64,000 nt of DNA, from NCBI RefSeq assembly GCF_050436995.1, contig NC_134751.1, positions 9,796,001-9,860,000 on the forward strand. The letters are read 5' to 3'. Position numbers and translations under genes: made by a program. Origin of the DNA: Anticarsia gemmatalis (Eukaryota; Arthropoda; Insecta; Lepidoptera; Erebidae). This document shows, in pieces, positions 50,311 to 61,120 of the stretch; position 1 is the stretch's first letter, and the number at the start of each line of letters is the position of its first letter. The notes beneath the pieces were generated by a model. That model was not told the origin of the DNA. It saw nothing but the letters and a program-made list of their open reading frames with translations, and searched no databases.

Positions 50311-53266
50311 TATAAAAGTGTGTTTTCCTACAAAGCATACTTTATTATATTACAATAATATCTCAATTACTTCTAAATAATCTAAAATACGATGTGAAGG
50401 TTGCTGCCTCAAAAGTCTATCGATGAGTCATCAAAAATTATGTGATTTTTCCACTCAAAAAAGTAAATACTATTACGTAGAAATCGTAACGATAATGATA
50501 AAATAATTTCTGTAGTCACGAAGTGCCATCAAAAATATTATTTCAGTGTTTATGAACTTCAAAAGCGTAATGTAACCTAAAATAATACAATAGTAGCACT
50601 GAAATAATACAAAAAAAGTGTTTCTATGTAAGTTTGTGTCTTGGCTATTCCTTTTATTTGTTTTTTTAGCGTATAGAAAACGGACGCACAGTCTTTTTGT
50701 CACAGAAATGGAAATCCGTGAGTAATTTCTGCGATCAATATTGCACTATGACAATGTGGTACCTAATTCGCTTCTAGTGTTTCTAGCTGTAACTTTAAAA
50801 CCATTTTTTACTTGACGTTTCGGCACAATGGCCGTTACACTTATTCCTATGTAATATTAAATCTTTCCACTTGATGTTAAACTATTACAAAACTGTTGGC
50901 GCAAAACCTCGCTTAATTTCCATAATATCGAAGCCTTCCATAAGGTTACATAAGAGCGTTTCAGTGACGTCATAATGTGCACCGATGGATGAAGGTTGTA
51001 ACATATGTGCGCAAGTGGATAATCACGCGCTTCCGTTTTTCCGCAGCATTTTGTGTGGAAAATAAATGTATTTTATAGAGCAAGGCTGAATCTAGACTTG
51101 ATTGTTAGCACTTAATGCTAATGAGCGACACGTTTTACAAAATAATAGCATCAGCTCGTATGGAAAATTGTATACTTCAATGTGCCTTTAGCTGAATGGA
51201 TGAGTATATCAGAAAAGATCGTCATCACCACACCCAATCGTTGGAAAATATGTATGTAGAGATACTGTGAAAAGCATTTTTCGTATAGGCTCTCCCTAAA
51301 TAAAATTACACATATGGAGAAAGTTACTTGTTGTTTTGTTAAAAGCTGCTACTTTGTTACAAATTAAAATTCGTATTTAATTTTGCACTGTTTATGTTTT
51401 ATGATACAGACTGCAGGGTGCGAATCTTAACCTCAGACCCCCTACAATTACCCGTAGAAACTCATCGACTTGGTAATCAGACAGACAATTGCTCGAACAG
51501 ATGCTTTCTGGATTGCACACGAGGTTAGATGCAAACGTAATTACTGTTTTAGATTAAATTCTCACTTTAAGGGATGTTTCGCTTTTAAATAATTAATCCT
51601 TTGTGGTTTAATTAAGGATTCAGAATTAAAATTTACTGATTGAAAATATACTATAGTTAAGTTTAAAATATTAACATCAATAAAATCTTCTTTAAGGCAA
51701 CGATCCAAAGGACTTCTGTTTCAAAAATTCTGAAACTTCACAAAAAGTAGAATCAAATTTCACGATATTTGATATCTGCATCTGATCAAATACTTATCAG
51801 ACTAAACGTTGACGTAATAGAGTTCACAAAAATAAGTACTCGAATTTCATTAGTGAAACTGCTAGGAGCCAATTGCTTCGATACTTATCTTTCTTTGTAA
51901 CTGGTCCATTTCATTAACCACAAAATGATCTGTCAAAGAAGGGCGCCCGCCGAAAGCTATTGTGAACATAAATAAACCTGCTCCCCCAAAGTACGAAACG
52001 CAAATGTTTTCCAACCGTAAACTATTTGATTATCCTTTGAATTGAACCGAAGGTCTTTTGTCCCATTTCCACGTCAATACACATTGAGAAAAAAAATACT
52101 CTTATGTTTGCAGAGGTCAAAACCTGGCCAAACTAAAAATTGTTGCGAAGAAAGAAATTTTTGCAATCCTAATTTTTGGTGCCTCGACGAATTCTGATGT
52201 CAGTTTATTTGGACTACATTATCTCGAAAAGCTAAAGTTAAAATATATAACTAGATAAATAATTTTTCGTATTGATCAGAAAATATTTATATCAAGGCTA
52301 TTTCAATAAATATTCATAACATTCTTAATATTAATTTTATTTCGTTAGAAATCTTAATCACTAAGATTTTAATCAGAATTTGTGTATATGTTAGGATTTA
52401 TTTCTAAGAACTTTCATAACAGACCGTTAATTAATTCAAAGAGAGTCAAACAAAAACATATCAGATATAAGTTTTTAAGCCAACAGCTTCATTAATAACG
52501 AATATTATAATATACCAAGAATTTAGTACTAACAAGAAATATATTTTATAAATACATTAAATACATTAAGACTAAAGCAATTATTAAGAATAACTCTTTT
52601 TTGCGTCTTCGCAAAGATATTACATAGTTGAAAAAATGATACTGAAAAGGCTACTTTTTATTATTACCTAAATGTGAAGTCAAATTACATTTTCATTTCC
52701 ATCGATACACGAAAAGATAAAATCGGGGAAAGAACTTTCATTTCTGGCGCCCACAAAGTTATAATCTCCTTCGACTTTGAACGAGATTGGTTCCATTAAT
52801 TCCTATATGAAGTAAAAGGATAAGCTTTTAATACCTATATTCTCAAATATGGCTGACATGTCAAATGATGTTGTATTCCAAGATTCAGATAACGTGAATT
52901 TCTTTTGTGGACTTATTTTATTGTATGCGGTAATAAAACGCTGCGGCGAACATCAACTGGTATTCGTCCGTTTGTCGAGTTTTACAAAAGGAAATATAAA
53001 GCACCTTTTGTGACTGATGACTTTCTAAAATCTGTCTTTGTGAATAATAACTATAGAGTTTTGTTCTAATGGATGTTGTAGTAAAGCAAGTTTCCGAAGA
53101 TTCAGAGAACATGGTAACAGAAAATCAAAATTGTCTCCGTTTATTTTCATCTTACATTACATTGCTTTCTACATCATTTTGAGAACAGCTATAGCATGTT
53201 CACGTCTTAAAATATATTAAAATCAGAGTAGGCGTCAAAAAAGAACATTATTCTCATTAAAAGCTT
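50311..53266. other. Non-coding DNA, no gene recognised
   Basis: A patch at 50930-51060 contains a perfect CRE (TGACGTCA, about 50966-50973) beside TAATGTGC. Otherwise it is AT-rich with chance frames. Confidence 0.4.
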
Positions 53267-53300
53267 TTCCATATTCAAAGCAATTGCTTTGAATATGGAA
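53267..53300. repeat. Perfect 34-bp palindrome (17-bp arms, no loop)
   Basis: Positions 53267-53283 are the exact reverse complement of 53284-53300. TTGCTTTGAATAT from the right arm recurs directly at 53304-53316, giving a palindrome plus direct repeat, as left by local template switching. Confidence 0.92.
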
Positions 53301-54988
53301 GAATTGCTTTGAATATTTTGAATATAGTGGGTTCTTCTATTATGGCTGCTTTTGTAAATGGATCCGTTGTATTGTTGGGAATGGGAAATGTGACGACAGA
53401 TGCAGGATGGTTTCATGTTTGTCGTTTCCCACAGTAGGCTTTTATTGCCAGTTGCACTTACCGGTCGTGAGGTAAATGAGGTTCGTTGGTCAGTCTAGTT
53501 TGTAGGTAGATCTGTATTTTCTGAACTAAACATGCCTAATGGATCGTTGGTTTTGACTATATCTACTATGAACTTGTCATTGCTATCACTTGTGTGCCAT
53601 TGGCACGCCTGTAGTCTGTAGCTAAGCACAAAACAGATTCTTCCTTTAGCTTAGACTAAGCATTGCGCGATAATAATCCAACATTTCATCATTGACCTTC
53701 GGGTGGTTTCCATTGTAGAACCTGAGATAGTAATGTTTCTTTAATATTTATGTCAACATGGAGTTCATTATTAACTGTACGTTATTTGCTGGGCCTTGAG
53801 TGTCATTGATTTTATCATCAGTGTTGAGATTGTAATCGGGCTTCATAGACTGAAGGATTATGTCACCCATGAATGATGTCATCGCAACACAACGAGATTC
53901 ATAAAAGTTTTATAAAAACAAACATAGGTACCTCTACAGGAGACAAACAGTATATAGATGTTGACGGCAAAACAAAAATAGACACTTTTTTTTACAGGAA
54001 GGACCTAATATGAATCGTAAACTAAGCATTGCAGAGTGATTTGCGTTATTTTATTTAAACAAAATACAATAATAAACTGTCTTATTTATTACTAAGCAGT
54101 ACCACAAATACATCAATTTGCCCTAATCAAAATGAAATCAGTATGACCGCTGACGCTCTTGTCGTCATCAATGTAACATCTACCCGTTTACAAACATGTT
54201 TCGTCTTTGATCATTCAATTCAAACAATTAAAGCAACTTATGAACACGCTCCCAGCAAATACTGTGTTAAAATATTTTGATCAGAATATTTTTGTGTTTA
54301 AATTGTACAAAACTATGTTTAGAGTATTTCAAATCAATGGCAGAGTGTAGTGAATAAGTTTCAAAGTGTATTTTAACAGAATTCGTGATTTCAAATTATT
54401 GTGGACCGATTCAGTGTGCTATTCAGTGCGTGTTGAAGTTTGTATGGTAGTGCGTTTGATTTTGAAACGTATACCGTTGTAACAAGTGATGATTTTAATC
54501 GTAGGGTATGGCAGTGACTCATCATTGATGTTGAATTGCAACAAACCAAAGGATACTTTATAGTGACAGAATTGTAAGTCTATTCAATTTCGTATCAACG
54601 TTTTATGCTTCGTTGTAAAGGAGATACGCAACAACCCCATACAACAAAGGCTATGTTATGGACAAAAAAACCAAGCTTGTTTTTATGAAGAGACAATAGT
54701 CTGCTATCCTCTAGTGTAATTTTTATTCTGCTAACTAGCAGGGTTTGAAAACTATAGGGAATAAAAATTATCAAGGCAAGTGTTGCAATTTCTTAAAAAA
54801 AAAGCTATTTATAGATTCGTGAAATAATTCAAAATATTGATTAAGGGTTATTGTAGTATTTATTTATTATTTAAATATTATTTTTGTACTTAAATAACTA
54901 TTTCAATTACATTTTCTTGCAGATATATGGTAATTGTACAATTATTTATATACTAACAATACGAAACTGTATGTCTTAACTGACAACA
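53301..54988. other. Non-coding DNA, no gene recognised
   Basis: Chance frames only. The left target duplication of the next element (CTAAGCTT) begins at 54989. Confidence 0.45.
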
Positions 54989-55349
54989 CTAAGCTTGGGT
55001 CAGAGCCCATTCGTCCCCTAAAATTCGTCCCCTAGTATAAAAGTTGTAGATTCGGCCCCTACATAGGTGCCCATTGGTCTCCTGGTAGGGGACCAATTAA
55101 TATTTTAATAAAAAATATTATTTTTAAGGTACCCATTCGTCCCCTCTAATATATATACAATATAAGTTAAAGATTCGGCACCTATTCAGGTGCCTATTGG
55201 TCCCCTGAGATAAAATTAGCTATATTTTACATAAGAAACGGTTAACATAATACACTTGTGAACAGTTTATTCACGGAATTAATTTAATTAATCATAACAG
55301 ATCATTGAAAAAAGAGCTATGATGAATGATAATCCGTCATGATAATAAT

Positions 55350-55820
55350 ATGCCATCAAAAACATTCTGTAAAAACCTCAAGTCTCGCCGTAAAAAGTTG
55401 TGAGATCTATATAATACCAAGTCGATTATTCTATTTAGTCTCTACTTAAAGGACCTCTGTCTTAAGTTATTACGTATGTTATTATCATGCCTATTTAAAA
55501 AAAAAAACCTTTAAAACAAATAGACCGACCTGGCCATCGCATGCTTTGATTATTAGTATGTATCACACTACACAGCACGACAAGAAGTTAATGCTCCTGA
55601 AATGTTAATGGCGAATTTGTGTTTTCTTGCGATGACCAAGTCGATCTATTTGTTTTAAAGGTATTTTTTTTTAAATTGGCATGATAATAACATACGTAAT
55701 AACTTAAGACAGAAGGTCCTTTAAGTAGAGACTAAATAGATTAATCGACTTGGTATTATATAGATCTCACAACTTTTTACGGCGAGACTTGAGGTTTTTA
55801 CAGAATGTTTTTGATGGCAT
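55350..55820. mobile_element. 471-bp fold-back element with 192-bp arms
   Basis: The left arm 55350-55541 and right arm 55629-55820 are reverse complements of equal length with only scattered differences (for example C/T at three sites in the inner CGAC.TGG.CATCG part). The loop is 87 bp. There is no coding frame. It sits inside the 54997-57046 transposon. No clear target duplication is visible; TA-type insertion cannot be excluded. If transcribed it would form a 190-bp double-stranded RNA, a natural substrate for Dicer. Confidence 0.9.
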
Positions 55821-56223
55821 CTCACTTCTTTTTGTAGAGCGAACATAAGTCCGATTCATATGGAAAGACGTTTTTTTTCATAATTCAACATATTTTCCTA
55901 TGGGAATGTTGTTCAGTTTCATGGGCTAAACACCCTTACCCACCCTATACCCCCTCCCGTTATGCCTCATATAGTAGGTACCTATTTACACCTATTTATT
56001 TTATTTTCTACAGTAATAATAATTCATTAACTGCAAATGTAACCTTGTAATCTTATACATTTATATGGGATTACAAAGTTATTGTTGCAGTTGGTGTATT
56101 TAGAAAACTGGACCGAAATTAGAAAATATTGAATTTTTCCCATGATTAAGACACTAAATCCTATTTGTATTCTAAATTTTGAGCTTCTAAGTCTGCTAGA
56201 AGTACCTTAGACTTTTGATGATC

Positions 56224-56257
56224 GGTGAGTCAGTGAGTCAGTGAATCAGTGAGTGAC
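56224..56257. repeat. Tandem GTGAGTCA array (8 bp x 4)
   Basis: Four consecutive 8-bp units, two exact and two with one change. I recall similar GTGAGTCAGTGAG tracts in many moth repeats. Confidence 0.85.
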
Positions 56258-56471
56258 AAAATTCAAAATTTTAACAAGTTGTCATTCTTAAACTACTGGT
56301 TCAAATTGACTGAAATTTTAAATATACCGTGTTTATACAATGTCTGATTAGTTGCTGAAAATCCAGGCTTCTTGTTTTATCCACAACGAAATTATAGGGG
56401 TGTCAAAAATAGCCCGAATTGCTTCGAGAAAAGGATGTTACGGCCGTGCCGCTTTTTTTTGCTCGACTTGC

Positions 56472-56491
56472 GGGGGCACTTCCGTGCCCCC
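56472..56491. repeat. GC-rich hairpin GGGGGCAC-TTCC-GTGCCCCC
   Basis: A perfect 8-bp stem with a 4-nt loop inside the transposon at 54997-57046. It stands out in AT-rich DNA. It resembles a Helitron-type or terminator-like 3' hairpin, but no CTAG end follows. Confidence 0.85.
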
Positions 56492-57054
56492 AGATAACCT
56501 GTCGATTGGCTTACGATGTAAGATTGTCTGTCTTGCTATATGTTGATTTATCTAGTGTTCAATAATTACTGTGATTTTATTTATTTTTTTTGTACTGTTA
56601 TCATTTTTTAGATTTAAGCTATTATGATTTAGCATGTATGTAGTTGGTAAATATACAAAAAAATAAGAAGTAATTATTTACTGTTGATATGTGTTCTATT
56701 TTTTTCTGCATATTTTATATTTAATGTTGATTTATATGATGGTCAATCAAGACTGATTTTTGTAAAAGAGTTGTATTTTGTTAGTTTCTAGGACATTGTG
56801 ATTTTGTATGTGTTAATCTTATTTGAAATAAGCATGATATCTACCGAAATACTATATTATTTATTATAGCCTTTTCTGCGCGACTGTACCAGGACTACCA
56901 AGCTGCAGTATACACATATACATGTACTTATATTAGAAGAATGAATAAAAATAAATATTCTTCAGGGGACGAATGGGCCCCTCAAAAGTTCCAGGGGACG
57001 AGTGGGCACAGGGTGCGAATCTTAGGGGACGAATGGGCTCTGACCCCTAAGCTT

Positions 57055-57449
57055 CTACCGGTTAGCTTCCGGAATCCATTCGAGTCAAAAAATATTAAAT
57101 AAAATTAACTATGAATAACGGCTTAGTACAATAAAACAAAATATGCGGCAATTAACTATATTTTAAGAGATATTTAACCAATATAATTTCTTTTTTGTCC
57201 ATCGCAGCATGATTATAGCCGTAGATTTCATATGTCCTTTGAATTATGTCTTTTAAAAAGACGGAGCCAGTTCTCTACTAAATCATATGCAAAACTAGAG
57301 TGTTTGGGCACTCAAATTCAATCTTACCGTTTGCCGCCGCCACCCTCAAGTAGTTTTCTCCATCAATTATATCAGTTAGCAAACTATCTAGCCCGCTCAC
57401 TCTCGCTTAGACTTGCTAATTCTGAGGACCACCCAACTTTGTTTCTTCC
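57055..57449. other. Non-coding DNA, no gene recognised
   Basis: A 73-codon plus-strand frame at 57232-57453 has no recognised domain and is read as chance. Confidence 0.4.
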
Positions 57450-57620
57450 ATGAATTATCCCGGACCGCTTCTGTCCGTTGCAACCTTTATTACGCAAAGT
57501 TCATCTCCAATATTGGCGCCAGCATTAAACCCTGCGAAACTCCATATAAAAGTCGAAATTGCTCTGTACCGTAGTTTGTTTTAATCCAAGTCGGTAAAGA
57601 CTTAGCCTTCATCACCGATA
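57450..57620 (-). pseudogene. Possible decayed LINE reverse transcriptase fragment
   Basis: On the minus strand one frame reads TWIKTNYG..QFRLLYGVSQGLMLAPIL before a stop. GVSQGxxLxPIL matches reverse transcriptase motif B (usually GVPQGSVLGPIL). No motif A or FADD box was found nearby, and the upstream DNA has stops. It may be an old LINE relic or a coincidence. Confidence 0.28.
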
Positions 57621-58493
57621 ACCATTAGCTGCCGTACACAATATCTAATCGTGCGTAACTGTTAACTCCAGGATGCGCAGACAAAAGGGATTGGTATATG
57701 CAACCCCTGAGAGCACTAAATACGAACCAATGACCTCATCGACCCTTCTATTAATCTTTTTAACAGCCTTTTAAGAGATTACGTCGTTGCGAATGTGTGC
57801 CTTCGTTCTTGTCGGTGCTAATTAAAAACGTCCCATTTTAGGCGACAAAGCTGAATATGTGGAGGTCTACCTACTCCTCTTTATCTAGTAGGAGGGATTG
57901 CAAATGGCATCAAATTCACTAACAGGGACACTTGTGGCAATAACGCTAATCCTTTCATTTACTGATGTTTTATTTGTGACAAGACTTACAAGTTACCTAA
58001 TTTTAACAAGCGTAAAGTTTCTTAATGGAATTTCTAATAATTATGTTTTAAAAACGTACCTACACAGCTCTATATAGCAATAGTACTATGTACTAGTAGT
58101 ATTTTAGTACTATGAAAATAAAAGACGTCATACCTGAAAAGCTAAGACAGCAAATTAGTGACAATTAACAATATAGCAGACTTACATCACCATGCATTTT
58201 TGTTACATGACGCGATCAGTCTAGAACGCGCTCTTCCCGTTCTGATGATCTTTGAAGATAAAAATCCCAAAGTCATTTTGCGACACACCAACCATTAATT
58301 TTAATACAACTGGGAATATTTCCTAGAAACAATATCTTATTTCAGTTTATTCAAATGTTTCGGGCCAGTTTGAACTTTTAAAGAAGTGTCAGACAACCTA
58401 TCTGTTAGATAAAGTTACAACAAGTATATGAAAAAGACTAATCTTTGAAGGAATGGTGAAGCCATGTCATTGTCTTATTTTCCGATTCAAATA

Positions 58494-58684
58494 TCTTTAT
58501 ATATATAATTCTTCTGTAAGTGTGTATGTCACTGCACTTCTTTTAAACGACTGGACCGATTTTGATGAAATTGATTTTTTGTGTGTGTTCAAGGGGATCT
58601 GAGAATGGTTTAGATTATTAAAAAAAGTTTAAAATTTTCAAATTAAAGACGTGTAGACAGGACAACGTCTGTCGGGTCCGCTAG
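58494..58684 (+). mobile_element. Lep1-type nonautonomous Helitron
   Basis: It begins TCTTTATATATATAATTCTT after an A and ends GGGTCCGCTAG before a T, as Helitrons do (5' TC, 3' CTAG, insertion between A and T, no target duplication). Near the 3' end GACAG pairs with CTGTC (58656-58660 and 58669-58673). The inner ACTGGACCGATTTTGATGAA and ACAACGTCTGTCGGGTCCGC words are those I recognise from the common small lepidopteran Helitron. No Rep/helicase is present, so it moved in trans. Confidence 0.88.
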
Positions 58685-60889
58685 TATCTTCAGAAAATAT
58701 TTACAGATCATTCACCTTTCCTTAATTTATATAACTGTTAAACAAACCTACGCCAAACACGGAAACTTCCCAACACATATCCGATATTCCATTCGACGCG
58801 ATCCAGATGTAATCAGTCACAGTAATCTGTCCCTTGGGTTCGTCTGCTTACACGTTAAGTATTTTTTTCTACGCAGAATTTGTATATTTATTCCGTAAAA
58901 AGTTCAAATCCCAGTCACGCATTAGCAGTTACAAAGTAATATTTATTTTAAAAATAAGCTTGTGACCTTTTATATGACAACAGACGCGAGAGGAACCCGA
59001 TACTGTTGTGTTTATTTTAGCTGGAAAAATGAATATGAATGCACAAAAGATCGAGAGTGGATCTGTGTGCTAGCTTTTGATATTGCACACGTGAACATAA
59101 TGTCGTGTAATGCGTAAGTAATTCTTGATACAACGTCTTAAACTTAGTTTTAAATAGCTCAAAAATGTAGTAAATAACTTTGCCAACAGTGAAATTTACC
59201 TTGTAAAAATTTGGCCAATTGTACTTTTATAATGTGATTCATAGATGAATGGTTGGCATTCATTTCATACAGTTCAAATTATTACGGGTCAATGATGTAA
59301 AGCTACCACAATGACATCATCAATCAATATATCCTATCAACTAGTAATTGGACTGCGACAGTCGGATGTCCATAGTCGTATTGGACTTCCGCAATATGCT
59401 TACATAATATAGTGTAAGACCACCCAGCCAATGTATATTTTTATTTACCATTTCGTACAATGTCGTTCCTTAATATCAGAATGCTTAAACCTCGCCTTTA
59501 TGTAACTTTTTTTTATAAACAAAATTGATAACATTTCATTTTGTCTATAGTTTCCCCTTCACCCCCATAAAAGATCATCTTAGTCCTAGGTTTAATACAA
59601 ATATTATTTGTAAATAACGCATTGAACGGCTTTTATAGTTCAATCGAGTCACCTCTGACGCTAGTGTACCAGAATCATTGGTAAAATTTACTACTGCGTC
59701 AAAATATTCTGTAATATTTCAAGTAAGTCCGAAAGTCAGACATCTGTCTGGGAGGCTAGTAATGGCGATGCTGATAAGATGCCACTTGTCAGATAATTTT
59801 CGAAGCAAAAAAATTGCGTTACTAAATAAAAATACTATTCAACATTTTGATTCCATACCCATTACCACGCAGGGCAAAAGATATTAGGTATATTCTAAGA
59901 AATATTATATTTTTCATTTACTCGTTACCTAGCGAGAACGTAGATATATTTTGTTGCTCTTTATACCTACCCAGAAAAACATTCCCATATTTTAACCTAG
60001 GTATGAAATTTTATTCTGTAACATATTCCAAAAATTCTTAGTTTACTATGTTATTACATTAGGTTAGATTTTTGCTAAGCCTCGAATCAGAAACGTGAAG
60101 ACTCGACTATAAGTAGACTAAACGTAAGTGTCTTTTTATGTTAAAATCGCTCTAAGCAACTTGTTCGGGACATGTCTCGACTATCTACTAATAGTATTTT
60201 AAAATTGTGTGACTGTGTTAAATAAAACAACGCAAAAGCGCGTTTGCATTTTGTTTTGTTAAACTCATGTTATAAAATTCTTTGTTTCTTCGTTTAGTCA
60301 GAATTAATTTTTAAATCACTCATATTTATGTGTATGTTGAAGATGAAAATAGCAGTAAGAGGTGTTAACATTGCCATGTAAACTTCAATTTCATATCAAA
60401 CAAGTTAGAATTTTTGCTACGTGTGGGCCGAGTCGAGGAGCGAAGCACTGTATATAATAAATTTCTTTTCCCCAGATGTTTCCCGTAGGCCGTTATTGGA
60501 TCCCTTACAATATAATATGCGGGATTTCATTTTCACATATTGTCTGACTAATATTGGCATATGGTGATGCTTCTTGGTAATGAGATGAGCATAACGTGCC
60601 CACATTTTAACGTTATACTCACAAGTATAAGATATGAATGACTGTAAGCATTTTATATTGGACGGGAATATATTTTCCTCTTGCGAGTTATTTCGGCGCT
60701 CATTTCTATCCTGTAAATAAACTTTTATTGATTAAATTACGTTATGATTTTATTCCTGCCGTAATTACAAAACTCCCCGCCTATTAAATGATTTCGTAAA
60801 CAAAGATTGTTATGAAAACAACGTGAAAAAATCATATCTTCCGGCGAAAAATATAAAAAAAATATATTTACACAAAAAATGTGTATAAT
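58685..60889. other. Non-coding DNA, no gene recognised
   Basis: A lone B-box-like GTTCAAATCCC near 58902 lacks an A-box and tRNA fold. Other frames are short and without domains. Confidence 0.4.
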
Positions 60890-61120
60890 TTAGGGAGGAA
60901 AATCTTCACCCCTAATTATCAAACGCTCACTGACTGTGCGTTTGGAGTACGCTTCCTATCCTTCATTTGCATTCTGAAAATAAAAATACCGAGAAAAATT
61001 AAATTTCATAAACCGGCCTTCCATGAACCGGTTCGGTTCAAGTCGATCTAGATATATCGAGACAAAGGCAGATTAGGGTTCCCACGCCCCTGTACATTTG
61101 TCATCTTAATAGCATTGCGG
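60890..61120. promoter_or_regulatory. Putative enhancer: octamer plus Grainyhead palindrome
   Basis: A perfect octamer ATTTGCAT is at 60965-60972, AACCGG at 61011-61016, the 10-bp palindrome GAACCGGTTC at 61025-61034, and a further CGGTTC just after. AACCGGTT is the known high-affinity Grainyhead site, active in epidermal and barrier genes of insects. Three such cores within 30 bp are unlikely by chance in DNA this AT-rich. Function remains inferred. Confidence 0.4.

Larger units (their letters stand above)
54997..57046. mobile_element. Nonautonomous DNA transposon with 8-bp TSD
   Basis: The ends are inverted repeats, perfect for 25 bp (starting GGGTCAGAGCCCATTCGTCC) and continuing imperfectly. 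CTAAGCTT flanks both sides (54989-54996 and 57047-57054), an exact 8-bp target duplication. Arrays of CCCATTCGTCCCCT-like words occur near both ends: seven variants in 55005-55215 and three in 56965-57035. An 8-bp duplication with subterminal repeats suggests the hAT or P group, but the GGG start does not match the usual hAT CAGGG or P termini, so the superfamily is open. There is no transposase frame. Internal parts include an 8-bp fourfold GTGAGTCA repeat and a GC-rich hairpin. A fold-back element is inserted within. Confidence 0.88.
54989..57054. repeat. 8-bp target-site duplication CTAAGCTT
   Basis: The copies are at 54989-54996 and 57047-57054, exact, and abut the inverted terminal repeats. 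Confidence 0.9.

Noticed and set aside
55350..55820. Assembly artefact (head-to-head joining) for the fold-back
   Set aside because: The arms differ at several positions and a unique 87-bp loop separates them, which fits a real element better than an artefact.
58902..58935. tRNA or SINE from a B-box-like GTTCAAATCCC
   Set aside because: No A-box at the right distance and no tRNA-like folding on either strand.
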